Positions 43,401 through 53,265 of a stretch of 64,000 nt of DNA are shown piece after piece. Location of the stretch: NCBI GenBank assembly GCA_964387025.1, contig CAYLUZ010000001.1, positions 558,001-622,000 on the forward strand. Direction: 5' to 3'. A program made the translations under genes and the position numbers. Origin of the DNA: PNON01 sp964387025 (GTDB taxonomy: Bacteria; Chloroflexota; Anaerolineae; Anaerolineales; Anaerolineaceae). Position 1 is the stretch's first letter. Every line of letters starts with the position of its first letter. Under the pieces are notes generated by a model. The model was not told where the DNA came from and ran no database searches. It saw only the letters and a program-made list of their open reading frames with translations.

Positions 43401-44630
43401 ATGACGGAAAAGAAAACCATCGAATTAGGCGGAATGGACCATTTATTCTCAGAACGTGCTTTGACGGGTGAGACCATGGTATTGAATATGGGACCACAGC
43501 ACCCGTCCACACATGGTGTTTTACGCTTGATATTGGAACTTGACGGTGAGATCGTTCAAAATTGCGTGCCTGACATAGGTTTTTTACATACCGGTATCGA
43601 AAAGAACATGGAAGCCAAGACCTATCAAAAGGCTGAAGTAATGACCGACCGGATGGATTATATGAATACGGTCGGGAACAATTTGGCCTACTGCCTGGCA
43701 ATTGAAAAGTTATGCGATCTGGATGTTCCTGCGCGAGCACAATCCATTCGGGTTGTCCTGACAGAATTGCAGCGTATCGCCAGCCACCTGTTATGGTTGG
43801 GTACTTCAGCTCTAGACCTGGCTGCCATGTCAGTATTCCTGTATGCAATGCGTGAACGGGAAATGATCATGGATATACTGGAACTGGTTTCCGGTCAGCG
43901 CATGATGACGACCTATATTCGTCCGGGGGGTTTATGGCGGGACGTTCCAGTGGAGTTTGATAGCGCTGTCCGAAAATTTACAAGGATTCTTCCCGGCAGG
44001 ATCGATGAATACGAATCGTTGTTAACCAAAAACCCACTGTTCCTTGAGCGAACTGTTGGTATTGGTCGTATCAGTAAGGAAGAATGTGTTCGATGGGGTA
44101 TCACAGGTCCGGTCCTGCGCGGTTCCGGGATGGCTTATGACTTGCGAAAATCCAGGCCATACTCTGGTTATGAACAATATGAATTTGATATACCCACCTC
44201 AAAAGGCTGCGACATCAACGCCCGCTATACGGTTCGTGTCGAAGAAATACGTCAATCAGTACGTATTATCAAGCAGGCCATGGACATGATGCCCTTTGGT
44301 CCAGTCCGGTCGAATAACCGGAAGTTCGTTCCCCCGCCGCGTTCTGAAATCGGAACCAGCATGGAAGCTCTGATCCATCATTTTAAACTTTGGACAGAAG
44401 GATTTGCTCCACCTGTCGGTTCCGTCTTTGTTGCGATTGAAGGGTCACATGGTGAGTTGGGCTGCTTTCTGGAATCAGATGGTGGTCCCAAGCCTTACCG
44501 GGTTCATTTCCGCACCCCTTCATTTTCCAACCTGCAGATCATGCAACTGTTATCCCGTGGTCACTTTGTAGCTGACCTGGTAGGTATCATTGGCAGCATC
44601 GATATTGTTCTGGGAGATTGTGACCGATGA
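43401..44630 (+). CDS. nuoD: NADH-quinone oxidoreductase subunit D
   Basis: 409 residues of the 49-kDa subunit type. NMGPQHPSTHGVLRL contains the quinone-site histidines, and GFLHTGIEKNME, DRMDYMN and the ending SIDIVLGDCDR are family landmarks. It forms the quinone chamber with NuoB. A GGAGAG site precedes the ATG. Its stop overlaps nuoE (ATGA). Confidence 0.97.
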   Translation: MTEKKTIELGGMDHLFSERALTGETMVLNMGPQHPSTHGVLRLILELDGEIVQNCVPDIGFLHTGIEKNMEAKTYQKAEVMTDRMDYMNTVGNNLAYCLAIEKLCDLDVPARAQSIRVVLTELQRIASHLLWLGTSALDLAAMSVFLYAMREREMIMDILELVSGQRMMTTYIRPGGLWRDVPVEFDSAVRKFTRILPGRIDEYESLLTKNPLFLERTVGIGRISKEECVRWGITGPVLRGSGMAYDLRKSRPYSGYEQYEFDIPTSKGCDINARYTVRVEEIRQSVRIIKQAMDMMPFGPVRSNNRKFVPPPRSEIGTSMEALIHHFKLWTEGFAPPVGSVFVAIEGSHGELGCFLESDGGPKPYRVHFRTPSFSNLQIMQLLSRGHFVADLVGIIGSIDIVLGDCDR

Positions 44631-45133
44631 ACCAGATAGCCGAGAAGTATTCAAGAGAAATTGTGGAACTACTGGCAAAGTATCCGGCTGATCGGAAACA
44701 ATCAGCAGTAATGCCGTTATTGCACCTTGTCCAACGGGATTTCGGTTTCATCAGTAATCATTCAATAAATGAGATCTCTGAAATTCTGGATATGTCTTCA
44801 ACGGAGGTTGCATCTGTGGTCGGGTTCTACACCCTGTACCAGGACCACCCTGAAGGAAAATATCGCTTCCTGATTTGCACTGATCTGCCCTGCGCTCTGC
44901 GTGGTGCTGACCAATTCTTGAAAGACCTGTGCAAGGCATTGGATATTAAACCCGGCGAAACCACTAAAGACGGCTTGGTCACGGTCGAACAAGTGATGTG
45001 CCTGGCAGCTTGTGATAAAGCTCCCATGTTCCAGGTCCAAGGGAAAGAAGGGATCAGTTATCATGAGAACCAGACGGTGGTAGGCGCGATGGAACTTATT
45101 AAAGAATTGCGGGAAAAGGAGAAAACGGCATGA
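44627..45133 (+). CDS. nuoE: NADH-quinone oxidoreductase subunit E
   Basis: 168 residues with the thioredoxin-like [2Fe-2S] fold. Cluster N1a ligands C84, C89, C125 and C129 (ICTDLPC, VMCLAAC) are present. Part of the NADH-oxidising module. Overlaps nuoD and nuoF by four bases at each end. Confidence 0.96.
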   Translation: MNQIAEKYSREIVELLAKYPADRKQSAVMPLLHLVQRDFGFISNHSINEISEILDMSSTEVASVVGFYTLYQDHPEGKYRFLICTDLPCALRGADQFLKDLCKALDIKPGETTKDGLVTVEQVMCLAACDKAPMFQVQGKEGISYHENQTVVGAMELIKELREKEKTA

Positions 45134-46383
45134 GTAAATATCTCCTTTTTCGCCATCTGGATACTCCCAACCTCAATCAGATCGCCATTTATATGAAACA
45201 GGGCGGGTTTGCAGGATTCAAAAAAGCAGTCACCACTCTCCAACCAGCAGAAGTAATTGATCTGGTAAAAGCATCCGGTTTGCGGGGAAGGGGCGGCGCA
45301 GGTTTTCCGACCGGTTTAAAATGGTCATTCCTGCCCAATAATCTTTGGCCGCATTATGTAGTTGCCAATGCAGATGAATCGGAACCCGGGACATTTAAGG
45401 ACCGTGAGTTGTTGGAGCAAAATCCTTTCCAGTTCCTTGAAGGCCTGGCGATTGCCTCCTATACAGTCCAGGCTCATGATGCCTATGTTTATTTGCGGGG
45501 TGAGTTCTGGCAGTTGGCGGAATTTTTGGACAGATGCATTACTGAAATGAAAAATTCCGGCTTCCTGGGCAATAAATTATTTGGAACTGAATACTCACTC
45601 AATATTCACACCCACCTTGGGGCTGGGGCTTACATCTGCGGTGAAGAAACAGCGCTGCTTGAATCGATCGAGGGCAAATTGGGACAGCCGCGGCTGCGCC
45701 CGCCTTTTCCGGCGGTCAATGGACTGTATAGTCGACCTACCGTGATCAATAATGTGGAAACCCTGGCAAATCTGCCTTTCATTCTTGAAAATGGCAGCTC
45801 AAAGTTTCGCGAATATGGAACTGAGAAAAGTCCGGGGGTAAAGATATTCTCACTTTCAGGGAATGTGAACAAACCCGGAAATTATGAATTGCCACTGGGT
45901 ACAACATTCAGGGAACTGATTTTCACCCATGGTGGAGGTGTTCCGGAAGGGCGAAAGATCAAAGCGATCATGCCGGCTGGCGCGTCCTCAAGTCTGATCC
46001 TGGCGAACGAACAAGCCCTTGATACTACTATGGATTATGAATCCGTGCCAAGCCTGGGTGCACAATTAGGCTCAGCATCTGTGATCATAGTGGATGATTC
46101 GGTCAGCATGGATTGGTTGATCAACAAAACCGTCCACTTCTTCAAACATGAATCATGTGGAAAATGTACCCCATGCCGGGAAGGCACCTTTTGGATGGCA
46201 CACCTGACGGAAAAAGTACTTAAACCAGACCATACCAAGGAAGAGGTGCAATTACTTAATACCGTCGCGCGGCAGATCCAAAATAAATGCCTGTGTGCTC
46301 TGGGAGAATTCTCCATCATGGCTGTGATGTCAGCCATTGAGAAGTTCCCTGAAGATTTTGTAGTATCCAACGGGAGAAAGTAG
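45130..46383 (+). CDS. nuoF: NADH-quinone oxidoreductase subunit F
   Basis: 417 residues. FMN- and NADH-binding glycine-rich loops (LRGRGGAGFPTGLKW; NADESEPGTFKDRELL) and the SLBB domain are followed by the [4Fe-4S] N3 ligands C343, C346, C349 and a later Cys (387 or 389) in KCLCALGEF. It oxidises NADH and passes electrons to the iron-sulfur chain. Confidence 0.97.
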   Translation: MSKYLLFRHLDTPNLNQIAIYMKQGGFAGFKKAVTTLQPAEVIDLVKASGLRGRGGAGFPTGLKWSFLPNNLWPHYVVANADESEPGTFKDRELLEQNPFQFLEGLAIASYTVQAHDAYVYLRGEFWQLAEFLDRCITEMKNSGFLGNKLFGTEYSLNIHTHLGAGAYICGEETALLESIEGKLGQPRLRPPFPAVNGLYSRPTVINNVETLANLPFILENGSSKFREYGTEKSPGVKIFSLSGNVNKPGNYELPLGTTFRELIFTHGGGVPEGRKIKAIMPAGASSSLILANEQALDTTMDYESVPSLGAQLGSASVIIVDDSVSMDWLINKTVHFFKHESCGKCTPCREGTFWMAHLTEKVLKPDHTKEEVQLLNTVARQIQNKCLCALGEFSIMAVMSAIEKFPEDFVVSNGRK

Positions 46384-46384
46384 T

Positions 46385-48865
46385 ATGGCAAATGATGTGA
46401 CCTTAACCATTGATGGCCTGCCGGTAACAGTTCCCGCTGGTACGTACATAGTGGATGCGGCTAAAGAGTTGGGAATAGATATTCCTGTTTTTTGCTACCA
46501 TCCCAAGATGGAACCGGTGGGTATGTGCAGGATGTGCCTGGTGGAAGTTGGACGACCGGTGATCGACCGTACCACAAACCAGGTGGTTTTGGATGAAATC
46601 GGTAAACCTAAATTGCAGTTTGGTCCCAAGTTGGAAACTGCCTGCACCACTCCTGTTTCCCCGGGCATGGTTGTACTCGGGATGACGGAGAAAGTTAAAA
46701 ATGCCCGAAATGATGTACTCGAACTGTTATTAACTTCCCATCCCCTGGATTGCCCGGTCTGCGATAAAGGTGGTGAATGTCCTCTTCAGAACCTGACCAT
46801 GGCATTCGGATTGGGAACTAGCCGCTTCGATTATGACGATAAAAACCACAACGCCAAGCATGTTGCTCTGGGAGAATTGATTTACCTGGATCGTGAGCGC
46901 TGTATTCAATGCGGCCGTTGTGTACGCTTTCAGACGGAGATAGCAGATGACCCGGTGATCGGATTCTATCAACGCGGGCGTTCCCTGGAGATTGTCACAA
47001 ATTCTGAACCGGGTTTTGACTCAATATTCTCAGGTAATTCCAGTGATATTTGCCCGGTTGGAGCTTTAACAACCGCTGATTTCCGCTTTGGTGCCCGTCC
47101 CTGGGAATTGAAATCTGCTGCATCCATTTGCAACCATTGTCCGGTTGGCTGTAATTTGACCTACAATACCCGCCGGGAAGCAAAGAGCCAGGGCAAGGTG
47201 GTCATTAAAAGGGCTATGCCTCGTCAGAATGAATCTGTAAATGAGATTTGGATCTGCGATAAAGGCCGCTTCGGTTACCACCATGCTGAAAGTGAAACCC
47301 GCCTGACACTACCGCTGATCCGCGAAAACGGAAGACTGGTCGAGACCTCCTGGGAAAATGCACTGGATCATGCGGCACAAAAACTGCGTACATTTGGTTT
47401 CCACTTCGTCTCACTGGCCGGCGGCAGACTGGCAAATGAAGACCTGTATAGTTTGAAAGAACTTACTGACAACCTCAACGGTAAAGCATATCTTTACAGC
47501 CGTATGGCTGGCGGAGATCTCGTGTCCAAGGTCGGTTTCACTGGACCGGACGGATTATCAAAATTGGGTAAAGGTACAGTGATCCTGGTGGTTGCATCTG
47601 ACCTGCACCAGGAAGCGCCTGTTTGGTGGCTGCAGGTGCGGAATGCGGTAAAACGGGGTGCATTATTGCTCGTGGTGAACGGCCGCTCCACTCGACTGGA
47701 TAAATATGCAACAGCCTCCGTTCGTTACCATTACGGACGTGAAGCTGAATCGATCCTTAGCTTATTTCCTGACACTGAGAGTGCCGGCGAAGCCGGAAAA
47801 ATGATAACTGAAGCTGAAAACCTGGTCGTGATGTACGGGTCAGACGGCCTGGGATTACAGGGTTCAGTGGAATTATCCACGGCCTGTGCAAAACTGCTTC
47901 AAAAGACCGGAAAGTTAGGAAAACCAGGCAGCGGATTAATACCTGTCTGGCAAAATGTCAATGACCAGGGAGCTTGGGATATTGGTTATCGCCCTGATGA
48001 CCAATTGGAAAAAGTGATTTCCACAGCAGATGCGGTTTATATTGCCGGTGCTGACCCGGTTGGAGACAACCCTGCTTTCAGGACAGCACTGGACGAAGCA
48101 AAGTTCGTCATTGTTCAGGAGTTATTCCTGACCGAAACAGCCAAACTGGCAGATGTAGTCTTCCCGGTGCAATCCATGGTCGAACGGGAAGGAACATACA
48201 CAAATGGGATGCGAAGAGTCCAGCGGTTCACCCCGGTATTGGAAAAACTCCAGGGAACACGGGCGGATTTTTTGGTGACTGCTCAAGTCAGGCAGAAGGT
48301 GATCCACTCCAACCTGGAAATTGGCTCTGCCGGACAGATGTTCATGGTGATGGCGTCACATGTACCAGATTATCATGATCTCACTTATTCAAAATTGACT
48401 GAAACAATAGACCAACGCCCCATCATTGGGAGAAGCGATTTGTACTATGGTGGCACAGCCTATGAGAACCGCCAGGGACTTGGAAAACAACTTTCCAACG
48501 CTTCCTTCCGGAGCGAAAAGGTTACCTTACCTGAAGTATCCATTGGAAATATGGTGTTCCCCGATCCGCAAAAAGACGTCGATTTGCTGGCAGTTCCGAT
48601 CAGTATCTTATACGATAGGGGTCTGCTGCTACAAAAAACAACATTATTGGATCAGCGGATTTCTGTTCCATTTATCATCATGAATACTAAGACGTCAAAT
48701 GAACGAAGTTTTATTGCCGGGGAAACGCTGAAGGTTACGATCGATGGAGAAGATTACCCGGTGGAATTAAGAGTGGATGAAAGTGTATCCACTTCGCATG
48801 TTCTTGTACCAACCAGCCTGGGAATACCCCTGGAAAAACCGATCCTGGTCAAGGTTCATCGATAG
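46385..48865 (+). CDS. nuoG: NADH-quinone oxidoreductase subunit G
   Basis: 826 residues. The N-terminal [2Fe-2S] domain has CYHPKMEPVGMCRMCLVEVG, followed by the [4Fe-4S] sites in HPLDCPVCDKGGECPLQN and RCIQCGRCVRFQ. A further CNHCPVGCNL motif opens the molybdopterin-oxidoreductase-like domain (from about 240), as in the N7-containing group. The rest has the usual molybdopterin-enzyme layout without evidence of cofactor binding. Starts one base after the nuoF stop. Confidence 0.95.
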   Translation: MANDVTLTIDGLPVTVPAGTYIVDAAKELGIDIPVFCYHPKMEPVGMCRMCLVEVGRPVIDRTTNQVVLDEIGKPKLQFGPKLETACTTPVSPGMVVLGMTEKVKNARNDVLELLLTSHPLDCPVCDKGGECPLQNLTMAFGLGTSRFDYDDKNHNAKHVALGELIYLDRERCIQCGRCVRFQTEIADDPVIGFYQRGRSLEIVTNSEPGFDSIFSGNSSDICPVGALTTADFRFGARPWELKSAASICNHCPVGCNLTYNTRREAKSQGKVVIKRAMPRQNESVNEIWICDKGRFGYHHAESETRLTLPLIRENGRLVETSWENALDHAAQKLRTFGFHFVSLAGGRLANEDLYSLKELTDNLNGKAYLYSRMAGGDLVSKVGFTGPDGLSKLGKGTVILVVASDLHQEAPVWWLQVRNAVKRGALLLVVNGRSTRLDKYATASVRYHYGREAESILSLFPDTESAGEAGKMITEAENLVVMYGSDGLGLQGSVELSTACAKLLQKTGKLGKPGSGLIPVWQNVNDQGAWDIGYRPDDQLEKVISTADAVYIAGADPVGDNPAFRTALDEAKFVIVQELFLTETAKLADVVFPVQSMVEREGTYTNGMRRVQRFTPVLEKLQGTRADFLVTAQVRQKVIHSNLEIGSAGQMFMVMASHVPDYHDLTYSKLTETIDQRPIIGRSDLYYGGTAYENRQGLGKQLSNASFRSEKVTLPEVSIGNMVFPDPQKDVDLLAVPISILYDRGLLLQKTTLLDQRISVPFIIMNTKTSNERSFIAGETLKVTIDGEDYPVELRVDESVSTSHVLVPTSLGIPLEKPILVKVHR

Positions 48866-48873
48866 AGGTGCAA

Positions 48874-49887
48874 ATGGTAGTGGATTGGGCGCAGATACTT
48901 GAGTGGGTATTAAAAGCGGTGGCAATCTTGATGTTTTGCACCATCGGATTTTCGTATACGACTCTCTATGAAAGAAAAGTCCTGGCTCGAATGCAAGTTC
49001 GCTGGGGACCAAACCGGGCTGGATTTAGGGCTATCCTTCAACCTGTGGCAGATGGCATTAAATTGATCTTCAAGGAAGAATTGATCCCTGCCAAAGCCGA
49101 TAAGATCATCTTTGTTGCTGCACCGATTATTACAGTGATACCAGCACTCATCATTACCGGCGTTGTTCCGTGGGGTCCACCTATCCAGCTTTTCGGCCGG
49201 GTCATACCTTTATACCTGGTAAATATTAATATCGCTGTACTGTATATCATGTCCATTGCCTCCATATCTGTTTATGGCATCACGCTGGCAGGATGGTCAT
49301 CCAATAATAAATATGCCATGCTGGGCGGCTTACGGTCTACAGCCCAGATGATCAGCTATGAACTGGCGCTGGGGCTGGCATTCGTCGGGCCGATCCTGCT
49401 GACTGGTTCCATGAGTCTGGTGGATATTGTGCATGCTCAGGCTAAAATTCCATTTATCGTGCTTCAACCTCTGGCAGCAGTGATCTATATGATCGCCACC
49501 ATCGCTGAAGTGAACCGGGCACCTTTTGATATGCCTGAAGCGGAACAGGAACTGACTGCCGGTTACCACACGGAATACTCAGGCATGAAATTCGCATTGT
49601 TTTTCATGGCGGAATACATCAAGATGATCGCAGTTTCCACCATTGGTGCAACAGTCTTCCTGGGCGGGTACCTGGGACCATTCCTCGATGTCGCCCCCTG
49701 GCTTGGACCGATCTATCTGACGGCAAAAGTAGCCATATTACTCTACGGATTGATCTGGATTCGAGCCACGCTGCCCAGAATCCGGTATGACCGCCTCATG
49801 GCGTTTGGCTGGAAAATCCTATTTCCATTAGCTTTATTAAATGTCGTGCTGACCGCTTTTGGAATAGTATTGTTTGGAGGAAAATAA
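48874..49887 (+). CDS. nuoH: NADH-quinone oxidoreductase subunit H
   Basis: 337 residues from the ATG at 48874 (GAGG five bases upstream; a GTG at 48868 overlaps that site). Eight membrane helices. The quinone-entry loops are recognisable: YERKVLARMQVRWGPNRAG and EVNRAPFDMPEAEQELTAGYHTEYSG. Links the peripheral arm to the proton-pumping arm. Confidence 0.97.
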   Translation: MVVDWAQILEWVLKAVAILMFCTIGFSYTTLYERKVLARMQVRWGPNRAGFRAILQPVADGIKLIFKEELIPAKADKIIFVAAPIITVIPALIITGVVPWGPPIQLFGRVIPLYLVNINIAVLYIMSIASISVYGITLAGWSSNNKYAMLGGLRSTAQMISYELALGLAFVGPILLTGSMSLVDIVHAQAKIPFIVLQPLAAVIYMIATIAEVNRAPFDMPEAEQELTAGYHTEYSGMKFALFFMAEYIKMIAVSTIGATVFLGGYLGPFLDVAPWLGPIYLTAKVAILLYGLIWIRATLPRIRYDRLMAFGWKILFPLALLNVVLTAFGIVLFGGK

Positions 49888-49888
49888 C

Positions 49889-50401
49889 ATGTTTAGAGGT
49901 GTTATCGAGATGCTGCGTGGTTTATGGCAAACCTTTCGGTCTGCCTGGACCAAACCAGTCACCATTCAATACCCCGAAGAAAAGCGTCCGGTCAGCAAGC
50001 GTTTCAGGGGACGGCATGTGCTCAAACGCTATGAAAATGGCTTGGAGAAGTGTATTGGTTGTTCCCTGTGTGCAGCAGCCTGCCCGGCTGACGCGATTTT
50101 CGTTGAATCTTCCGAGCAGACTGATGATGACCGCTATTCTCCTGGCGAACGTTATGCCAGTACCTATGAGATCAATATGCTGCGCTGCATTTTCTGTGGC
50201 TTTTGTGAAGATGCCTGTCCGACAGAGGCGATCGTTCTAGAAGATAATTATGAACTGTCATTCCTTGACCGGGCAACAGCCATCTACGATAAAAATATGC
50301 TGATCGAACCGGTCATGCCGCCAGCGAAGCCGACACCCCAAAAAGTGAAACCGGGTGTTTATACCCGTTCTGTCCCTGCTATGCAGGATCCAGTGGATTA
50401 A
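49889..50401 (+). CDS. nuoI: NADH-quinone oxidoreductase subunit I
   Basis: 170 residues from the ATG at 49889, eight bases after GGAGGA; an in-frame TTG at 49874 lies inside nuoH. Two complete [4Fe-4S] motifs: C55, C58, C61, C65 and C100, C103, C106, C110 (clusters N6a and N6b). Confidence 0.97.
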   Translation: MFRGVIEMLRGLWQTFRSAWTKPVTIQYPEEKRPVSKRFRGRHVLKRYENGLEKCIGCSLCAAACPADAIFVESSEQTDDDRYSPGERYASTYEINMLRCIFCGFCEDACPTEAIVLEDNYELSFLDRATAIYDKNMLIEPVMPPAKPTPQKVKPGVYTRSVPAMQDPVD

Positions 50402-50410
50402 GGAGCGGAT

Positions 50411-50956
50411 ATGCCTCAATTGACACCTCAGCTCATCATATTTTTCACCCTGGCCGGGATCGCGGTGGTCACTGCTCTGGGTGTATTACTAAGCCGCAGT
50501 GCAGTATATTCTGCCATTCTGCTGGTGGTGAACTTTACCACTGTTGCATTTATATACTTTATCCTGGGAGCTCCTTTTATTGGCCTTGCGCAGATTACGG
50601 TGTATGCCGGTGCGATCATGGTGCTATTTCTGTTTGTGATCATGATGTTGGGGACAGAGAACATTGCCCAGTATGAACCGATTGGATTCCAACGGATTGT
50701 CACGGTCTTCGTGGGTTTGATCGTAATTGCAGAGGCGGTGTTCTTGTTCCTGATCAAAGACCCATCAACACTCCTTGTCACTGCTGGTGGAAGTGTGGTT
50801 GAGGTCGAGACCATCGGCATGCTTCTCTACCAGAAATACCTGTTGCCTTTTGAGATCACCTCTTTTATCCTGTTGATCGCAGTCGTAGGTGCGATCGTAT
50901 TGACGAAACAGGAAAAGAAGAAGATCTCGATCAGCCAGGGGGAGGCAAAACTATGA
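50411..50956 (+). CDS. nuoJ: NADH-quinone oxidoreductase subunit J
   Basis: 181 residues with five membrane helices. Helix 3 has the conserved VYAGAIMVLFLFVIMML pattern. An AAGGAG site precedes the ATG, and the stop overlaps nuoK. Confidence 0.95.
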   Translation: MPQLTPQLIIFFTLAGIAVVTALGVLLSRSAVYSAILLVVNFTTVAFIYFILGAPFIGLAQITVYAGAIMVLFLFVIMMLGTENIAQYEPIGFQRIVTVFVGLIVIAEAVFLFLIKDPSTLLVTAGGSVVEVETIGMLLYQKYLLPFEITSFILLIAVVGAIVLTKQEKKKISISQGEAKL

Positions 50957-51261
50957 ACACCATCCCGATGAGTTATTACCTGGTTTTATCGGCTATCTTA
51001 TTTTCGCTCGGTGCGATTGGAGTGATCACGAGACGCAATCCATTGGTCATTTTTATGTCGCTGGAATTGATGTTCAACGCAGCCAATATTACTTTTGTTG
51101 CATTTTCCAATGCGTTCGGAAAGCCGGATGGACAGATCTTTGTTTTCTTTGTCATGGTGGTTGCAGCAGCCGAAGTGGCGGTTGGATTGGCATTGATGGT
51201 GGCCATCTTCCATACCAAGCGAAGTATCGATATTGACCTGATGAACGGATTAAAGAACTAG
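50953..51261 (+). CDS. nuoK: NADH-quinone oxidoreductase subunit K
   Basis: 102 residues, three helices. The two membrane glutamates for proton transfer are in SLELMFNAANI and AAAEVAVGLALMV. Overlaps nuoJ by four bases (ATGA). Confidence 0.96.
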   Translation: MNTIPMSYYLVLSAILFSLGAIGVITRRNPLVIFMSLELMFNAANITFVAFSNAFGKPDGQIFVFFVMVVAAAEVAVGLALMVAIFHTKRSIDIDLMNGLKN

Positions 51262-51275
51262 GTGGAGAAGAAAAT

Positions 51276-53255
51276 ATGCAACTGGAAACTGTAGCACCGG
51301 CAACTTTCTTTACCCTGGTTCCCTGGGTGGTTCTCTTTCCACTGATCGGGTTATTGGTCAACCTTGTTATTGGAAGGAAACTTGGCGAGAAAGTAGTGGG
51401 AACAATCGCCAGCGCTGCATCAGGGTTGGCATTTGTCATTGCTTGTATGCTGTTCATTTCCCTTCAAGGCCATCCGGAAGCATATATCCACCATTTTGCC
51501 GACTGGATCAAAGTTGGCAAAATGGCCGTGAATTGGGATTTCCGGGTGGATACTCTATCAGTGACGATGATGCTGGTGGTCTCCGGTGTCGGCACCCTCA
51601 TCCACATATATGCGATTGGATACATGCACGAAGATGTTCGATTAAATGAAGATCCTGGCAGGTTTACCCGCTTCTTTATCTATATGAATTTGTTCATCAT
51701 GATGATGATGATCCTGGTCAGCGCAGAAAGCTACCTGATGACATTTGTCGGTTGGGAAGGTGTTGGTCTTTGTTCCTATCTTCTTATAGGATTTTGGTAC
51801 GAAAAAGGAAAGGATGGCATCGGGAATGCGATTGCTGCCAAGAAAGCCTTCATTACAAACCGTATCGGTGATTTTGGTTTCCTGATCGCCATGTTCATGA
51901 TCTTTCTTCAGTTTGGCAGCTTGAATTTCACTCAGGTATTCCAGGGAGGGACTCCACCCGGGGATGCAGGTCAATGGGTGGTGATCGGCATCAGCCTGTT
52001 CCTGTTACTGGCTGTCACCGGGAAATCAGCTCAATTACCACTTTTCGTCTGGCTGCCGGATGCGATGGCAGGTCCTACTCCTGTTTCTGCATTGATCCAT
52101 GCTGCGACCATGGTGACCGGTGGTGTCTATCTTGTCGCCCGGTCAGCACCGATCTTCGCTATGAGCCCGGTTGGACCACAGGCGGTTGCCTGGGTGGGTA
52201 CCATCACCGCATTATTTGCAGCCACCATTGCCATTGGACAGTATGATATCAAAAAGGTCCTGGCTTATTCCACCATCAGCCAACTTGGTTTTATGGTGGC
52301 AGCAGTTGGGATGGGTGCATACACAGCCGGAATGTTCCACCTGATCACGCATGCGTTCTTCAAAGCGCTGCTTTTCCTCTCTGCCGGTTCGGTCATCCAG
52401 GGAGTGGAATTTGGCCATCATCACATGAAACATGCTGAACACAACACCGATTTCGACCCACAGGATATGCGTAATATGGGCGGGCTGCGCACAAAGATGA
52501 AAACCACATTCTGGGTCTATCTCATCGGGGCTTTGGCGTTATCAGGAATAGCTCCCCTGGCGGGTTTCTTCTCAAAGGATGAGATACTGGCATTTGCTTT
52601 TACAAAGAATCCGGTCATGTTTGGGATGCTTTTGTTGGCTGCATTCTTTACGGCGTTTTATATGACCAGGCAGGTCTGGATGGTTTTCTTTGCCAAACCC
52701 CGCTCTGAAGCGGCAGAAGGTGCCAAGGAAAATCCGCCGATAATGACCATTCCATTGTTGATATTGGCATTATTATCCGTCATTGGCGGTTTGGTCAATC
52801 TGCCGGGTGTTGATAATCTTGGCCACTGGTTGGAGCACAGCATTTCCGGGATGCATACCGGGGAATTTAACCCGATGGTTGCCGGTGTATCACTGGTTGT
52901 AGCTATCGCAGCTATCCTGATAGGCTGGCTGTTCTATGGACGAAAAGCCTGGCAGCCAGGGCAAAAGGATCCATTGAAAAAGTTATTGGGTCCACTTTTT
53001 ACAACGTTTGAACGCAAATGGTGGGTGGACGAAATCTATGATTTCTTCCTATTGCAGACATACAAAGATGCCTCTGTCATCCTGGCTGAACCTGTTGATC
53101 AGATTGTGATCGATGGAACAGCAAACGGTTTGGGTAAATTTGCCAGTCTGCTTTCACGCGGATTTGGCGTCATTCAAAATGGTTTGGTTCGTTCTTATGC
53201 CTTGATGATCTTCATCGGGGCAGCAGCTATTCTTGGATACTTGATCTTCAGGTAG
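51276..53255 (+). CDS. nuoL: NADH-quinone oxidoreductase subunit L
   Basis: 659 residues, an antiporter-like subunit with about 16 helices, including the long lateral helix and final anchor helix at the C-terminus. Landmarks: FVGWEGVGLCSYLLIGFW, KSAQLPLFVWLPDAMAGPTP and HAFFKALLFLSAGSVI. Conserved membrane Glu and Lys residues are kept. Confidence 0.97.
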   Translation: MQLETVAPATFFTLVPWVVLFPLIGLLVNLVIGRKLGEKVVGTIASAASGLAFVIACMLFISLQGHPEAYIHHFADWIKVGKMAVNWDFRVDTLSVTMMLVVSGVGTLIHIYAIGYMHEDVRLNEDPGRFTRFFIYMNLFIMMMMILVSAESYLMTFVGWEGVGLCSYLLIGFWYEKGKDGIGNAIAAKKAFITNRIGDFGFLIAMFMIFLQFGSLNFTQVFQGGTPPGDAGQWVVIGISLFLLLAVTGKSAQLPLFVWLPDAMAGPTPVSALIHAATMVTGGVYLVARSAPIFAMSPVGPQAVAWVGTITALFAATIAIGQYDIKKVLAYSTISQLGFMVAAVGMGAYTAGMFHLITHAFFKALLFLSAGSVIQGVEFGHHHMKHAEHNTDFDPQDMRNMGGLRTKMKTTFWVYLIGALALSGIAPLAGFFSKDEILAFAFTKNPVMFGMLLLAAFFTAFYMTRQVWMVFFAKPRSEAAEGAKENPPIMTIPLLILALLSVIGGLVNLPGVDNLGHWLEHSISGMHTGEFNPMVAGVSLVVAIAAILIGWLFYGRKAWQPGQKDPLKKLLGPLFTTFERKWWVDEIYDFFLLQTYKDASVILAEPVDQIVIDGTANGLGKFASLLSRGFGVIQNGLVRSYALMIFIGAAAILGYLIFR

Positions 53256-53265
53256 AGGACGGGAA